Positions 5,611 through 7,150 of a stretch of DNA of 7,150 nt are shown here, piece by piece. The translations under genes were made by a program, and so were the position numbers. Every line of letters begins with the position of its first letter. Position 1 is the stretch's first letter. Source of the DNA: Syntrophomonadaceae bacterium (GTDB lineage Bacteria > Bacillota > Syntrophomonadia > Syntrophomonadales > Syntrophomonadaceae). The stretch lies in NCBI GenBank assembly GCA_030526885.1, contig JAUNBV010000088.1, positions 737 through 7,886 of the forward strand, in the 5' to 3' direction. The notes under the pieces were generated by a model. The model did not search any database. It was not told the origin of the DNA and saw only the letters and a program-made list of their open reading frames with translations.

Positions 5611-5645
5611 AACGGCATGGCTTGGGCCATGCCGTTATTTCATTT
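5611..5645 (+). terminator. Rho-independent terminator of the catalase gene
   Basis: AACGGCATGGC at 5611-5621 pairs perfectly over 11 bases with GCCATGCCGTT at 5626-5636 around a TTGG loop, followed by ATTTCATTT. On the opposite strand the hairpin is followed by TTCTTAAATA, so it could stop weakly in both directions. It lies 95 bases past the catalase stop. Bases 5517-5610 and 5646-5752 show nothing else I can name. Confidence 0.82.
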
Positions 5646-5752
5646 GGCTTGTCAAAGAGCAAGTGATATGCTATGGGCATCTGTAGCTCTCCTTTTGGTC
5701 GGGTAGGCAGCGCTTTTATATAGTGGCATGGTGGCGCAGGGCGGCGAAAAAC

Positions 5753-5761
5753 TGTTATAAT
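5753..5761 (+). promoter_or_regulatory. Extended -10 promoter of the DHH-CBS gene
   Basis: TGTTATAAT is a perfect extended -10 (TGn plus TATAAT). The -35 position at 17 bases (GGCGCA, 5733-5738) is non-consensus, as is common with extended -10 promoters. Transcription would start near 5768, about 32 bases before ATG 5800. Confidence 0.55.
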
Positions 5762-5799
5762 AAGAAACGCTTCGATGAATTGTTTAAGGGGTTTTTAGT

Positions 5800-7150
5800 A
5801 TGGATATCATTACTTCTCACAATGCTCTGGATTTTGACGGTCTGGCCAGTATGGTGGCGGCGGGCAAGCTGTATCCCGGAGCGATAAAGGTTTTCTCGGG
5901 CACGCTCAATAATAATGTGAAGCGCTTTTTGGCCTTGTACAAGGATTCGCTGGTCATCCGCGCTCCGCGCGAGATACCGTTGGAGCGGGTGACGCGGATG
6001 ATTGTAGTCGATACTGCCAATATTAGCCGTTTGGGGAATTTGCAGACCATCTGCCGCGAAAATGATATAGAATACTATGTGTACGATCATCATCCGCCCA
6101 ATAACGACGATTTCCAGGGCGTCATCCATGAGGTACACCGTCTTGGGGCCTGTACTACCATTCTGGTGGAGCATATCATCGAGCGTGGCGTAAGTCTTAC
6201 TCCTTTTGAGGCCACTATCCTGGCTCTGGGGATTTACGACGATACGGGCAGCCTGCTGTTTGATTCCACCACCGCGCGCGATTTAAAGGTGGCGGCTTAT
6301 CTGCGTGAGCAAGGTGCCAATCTGCAGATCGTAGCAAATTTCATGGAAAAGTTTTTCTCCACCCAGCAGACCCGAGTTTTGCAGGAGCTGATGGATTGCA
6401 CCCAGCGCCTCCGGGTGAAGAATATTGAGGCCTGTATCGCCGTGCATGAGGGAGAAGAGTTTATTGCCGGACTGGACCTGGTGACCTTTCGCCTTTTTGG
6501 AATGGAGGACTGCGACGTTATCTTTGTGATTGCCCTGATGGAGGGCAAGGTTAACGCGGTGGGGCGCAGTCGGGTAGCGGAAGTTCGCATCAATGAGGTT
6601 TTAAACCCACTGGGAGGACGCGGTCATGAAAAGGTGGGATCAGCGGTAGTGCGCGGTAAGACGTGTCAGGAGGTAAAGGCCGTTATTATGGAAAGCCTGG
6701 AGCAGCATATCCATCCTCCGCTTACCGCGCGTGAGATAATGTCCACGCCAGTGAAGAGCATCCCGCCGTCTCATACTATGGAGGAGGCGGGGCGGCTGAT
6801 GCTGCGCTACGGCCATACCGGCATGCCGGTAGTGGAGGATGGCCGCCTAATCGGTGTTATCAGCCGCCGTGATGTGGATAAGGCCAATTTTCATGATCTC
6901 GGCCACGCGCCGGTGAAGGGATTTATGACCAGCTCAGTAAAATCGGTGTCGCCCGGTACGCAGGTGAGGGAAGTGCAAAAGATGATGGTGGAAATGGATG
7001 TGGGCCGCTTGCCGGTAATTGAGGACGACCGCCTCATCGGTATCATATCCCGCACCGATATCCTGCGCACGCTGCATGGCGATGACGCGCCCGAGGACCA
7101 TCAGATACTGTATGCCGAGTCTTACGGCGAGGAGGAAAACTACAGCCTGC
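5800..7150 (+). CDS. DHH–DHHA1–CBS–CBS protein, probable N-terminal half of a long tRNA nucleotidyltransferase/poly(A) polymerase-like enzyme (runs off the right edge)
   Basis: An open frame of 450 codons without a stop. The start is ATG 5800, with AAGGGG 8 bases upstream. Residues 1-160 form a DHH phosphoesterase domain with the usual metal-binding motifs: His7, Asp11 and Asp13 in SHNALDFDGLAS, Asp71 in VVDTAN, Asp96-His97-His98 in DHHPP, and Asp147/148 in IYDDTGS. A DHHA1 domain follows, ending in GRSRVAEVRINEVL (255-268) and LGGRGHEKVGSAVV (271-284). Two CBS domains follow at about 313-365 (MSTPVKSIPP ... GVISRRDVDKA) and 375-427 (MTSSVKSVSP ... GIISRTDILRTL). In the known family this order often continues into a class II nucleotidyltransferase head and RNA-binding domain, giving proteins of about 850-900 residues that add A or CCA to tRNA 3' ends. 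That part would lie beyond the window, so the enzyme name is inference; a stand-alone DHH-CBS phosphodiesterase or pyrophosphatase is the alternative. CBS pairs usually bind adenosyl nucleotides, which suggests energy-state control. Confidence 0.88.
   Translation, partial: MDIITSHNALDFDGLASMVAAGKLYPGAIKVFSGTLNNNVKRFLALYKDSLVIRAPREIPLERVTRMIVVDTANISRLGNLQTICRENDIEYYVYDHHPPNNDDFQGVIHEVHRLGACTTILVEHIIERGVSLTPFEATILALGIYDDTGSLLFDSTTARDLKVAAYLREQGANLQIVANFMEKFFSTQQTRVLQELMDCTQRLRVKNIEACIAVHEGEEFIAGLDLVTFRLFGMEDCDVIFVIALMEGKVNAVGRSRVAEVRINEVLNPLGGRGHEKVGSAVVRGKTCQEVKAVIMESLEQHIHPPLTAREIMSTPVKSIPPSHTMEEAGRLMLRYGHTGMPVVEDGRLIGVISRRDVDKANFHDLGHAPVKGFMTSSVKSVSPGTQVREVQKMMVEMDVGRLPVIEDDRLIGIISRTDILRTLHGDDAPEDHQILYAESYGEEENYSL

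Noticed and set aside
5264..5680. A 138-codon minus-strand frame over the catalase 3' end and its terminator
   Set aside because: It would be read through an 11-bp terminator hairpin and is antisense to conserved catalase residues.
5597..5686. A possible 29-residue peptide starting MVFKKTAWLG on the plus strand
   Set aside because: It has no ribosome binding site and its codons run through the catalase terminator hairpin.
5555..5692. GGAGAGC (5555-5561) and GCTCTCC (5686-5692) as an inverted repeat flanking the terminator
   Set aside because: Seven-base arms separated by about 125 bases are expected by chance, and no flanking similarity extends them.
5755..6174. A 139-codon minus-strand frame opposite the start of the DHH-CBS gene
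   Set aside because: It runs antisense through the DHH motifs and covers the promoter of the real gene, with no recognisable domain.

Overview
The window looks like a chromosomal segment of a Gram-positive anaerobe of the Bacillota, most likely a clostridium-type lineage of moderate GC. The evidence is the order aspS – 6S RNA – tcdA, which matches aspS–bsrA–yrvM in Bacillus subtilis, together with strong AAAGGAGG-type ribosome binding sites, a tandem-ACT protein beside an acyl-CoA:carboxylate CoA-transferase, and a non-haem manganese catalase. All recognisable genes lie on the + strand. The species cannot be told from this sequence.

Layout. Bases 1-1567 hold the 3' part of aspartyl-tRNA synthetase; its N-terminus lies left of the window. 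Bases 1568-1950 contain no protein gene but hold a well-folded 6S RNA (about 1654-1848) with a terminator, followed by the tcdA promoter region. tcdA (1951-2646) encodes the enzyme that cyclises t6A in tRNA. A two-gene operon follows: a tandem ACT-domain protein (2754-3185) and a CoA-transferase of the 4-hydroxybutyrate/butyryl-CoA transferase type (3203-4534), preceded by a near-consensus promoter. The 304-base gap 4535-4838 contains a long imperfect inverted repeat and a promoter whose -10 region overlaps a PerR-box-like sequence. It leads into a short manganese catalase (4839-5516) closed by a clean terminator. From 5800 to the right edge runs an open gene for a DHH–DHHA1–CBS–CBS protein, probably the N-terminal half of a long tRNA nucleotidyltransferase/poly(A) polymerase-like enzyme.

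How the genes fit together. aspS, tcdA and perhaps the last gene all act on tRNA, and 6S RNA tunes housekeeping RNA polymerase, so the flanks are core information-processing functions. The centre is a metabolic and stress insert: a CoA-transferase of fermentative acid metabolism with a putative amino-acid-sensing partner, and a peroxide-removing enzyme that the sequence suggests may be peroxide-regulated. I see no evidence for a wholly new multi-gene system. The points most worth following are the 6S RNA, the ACT/CoA-transferase pairing, the Per-box-like site and the long inverted repeat.
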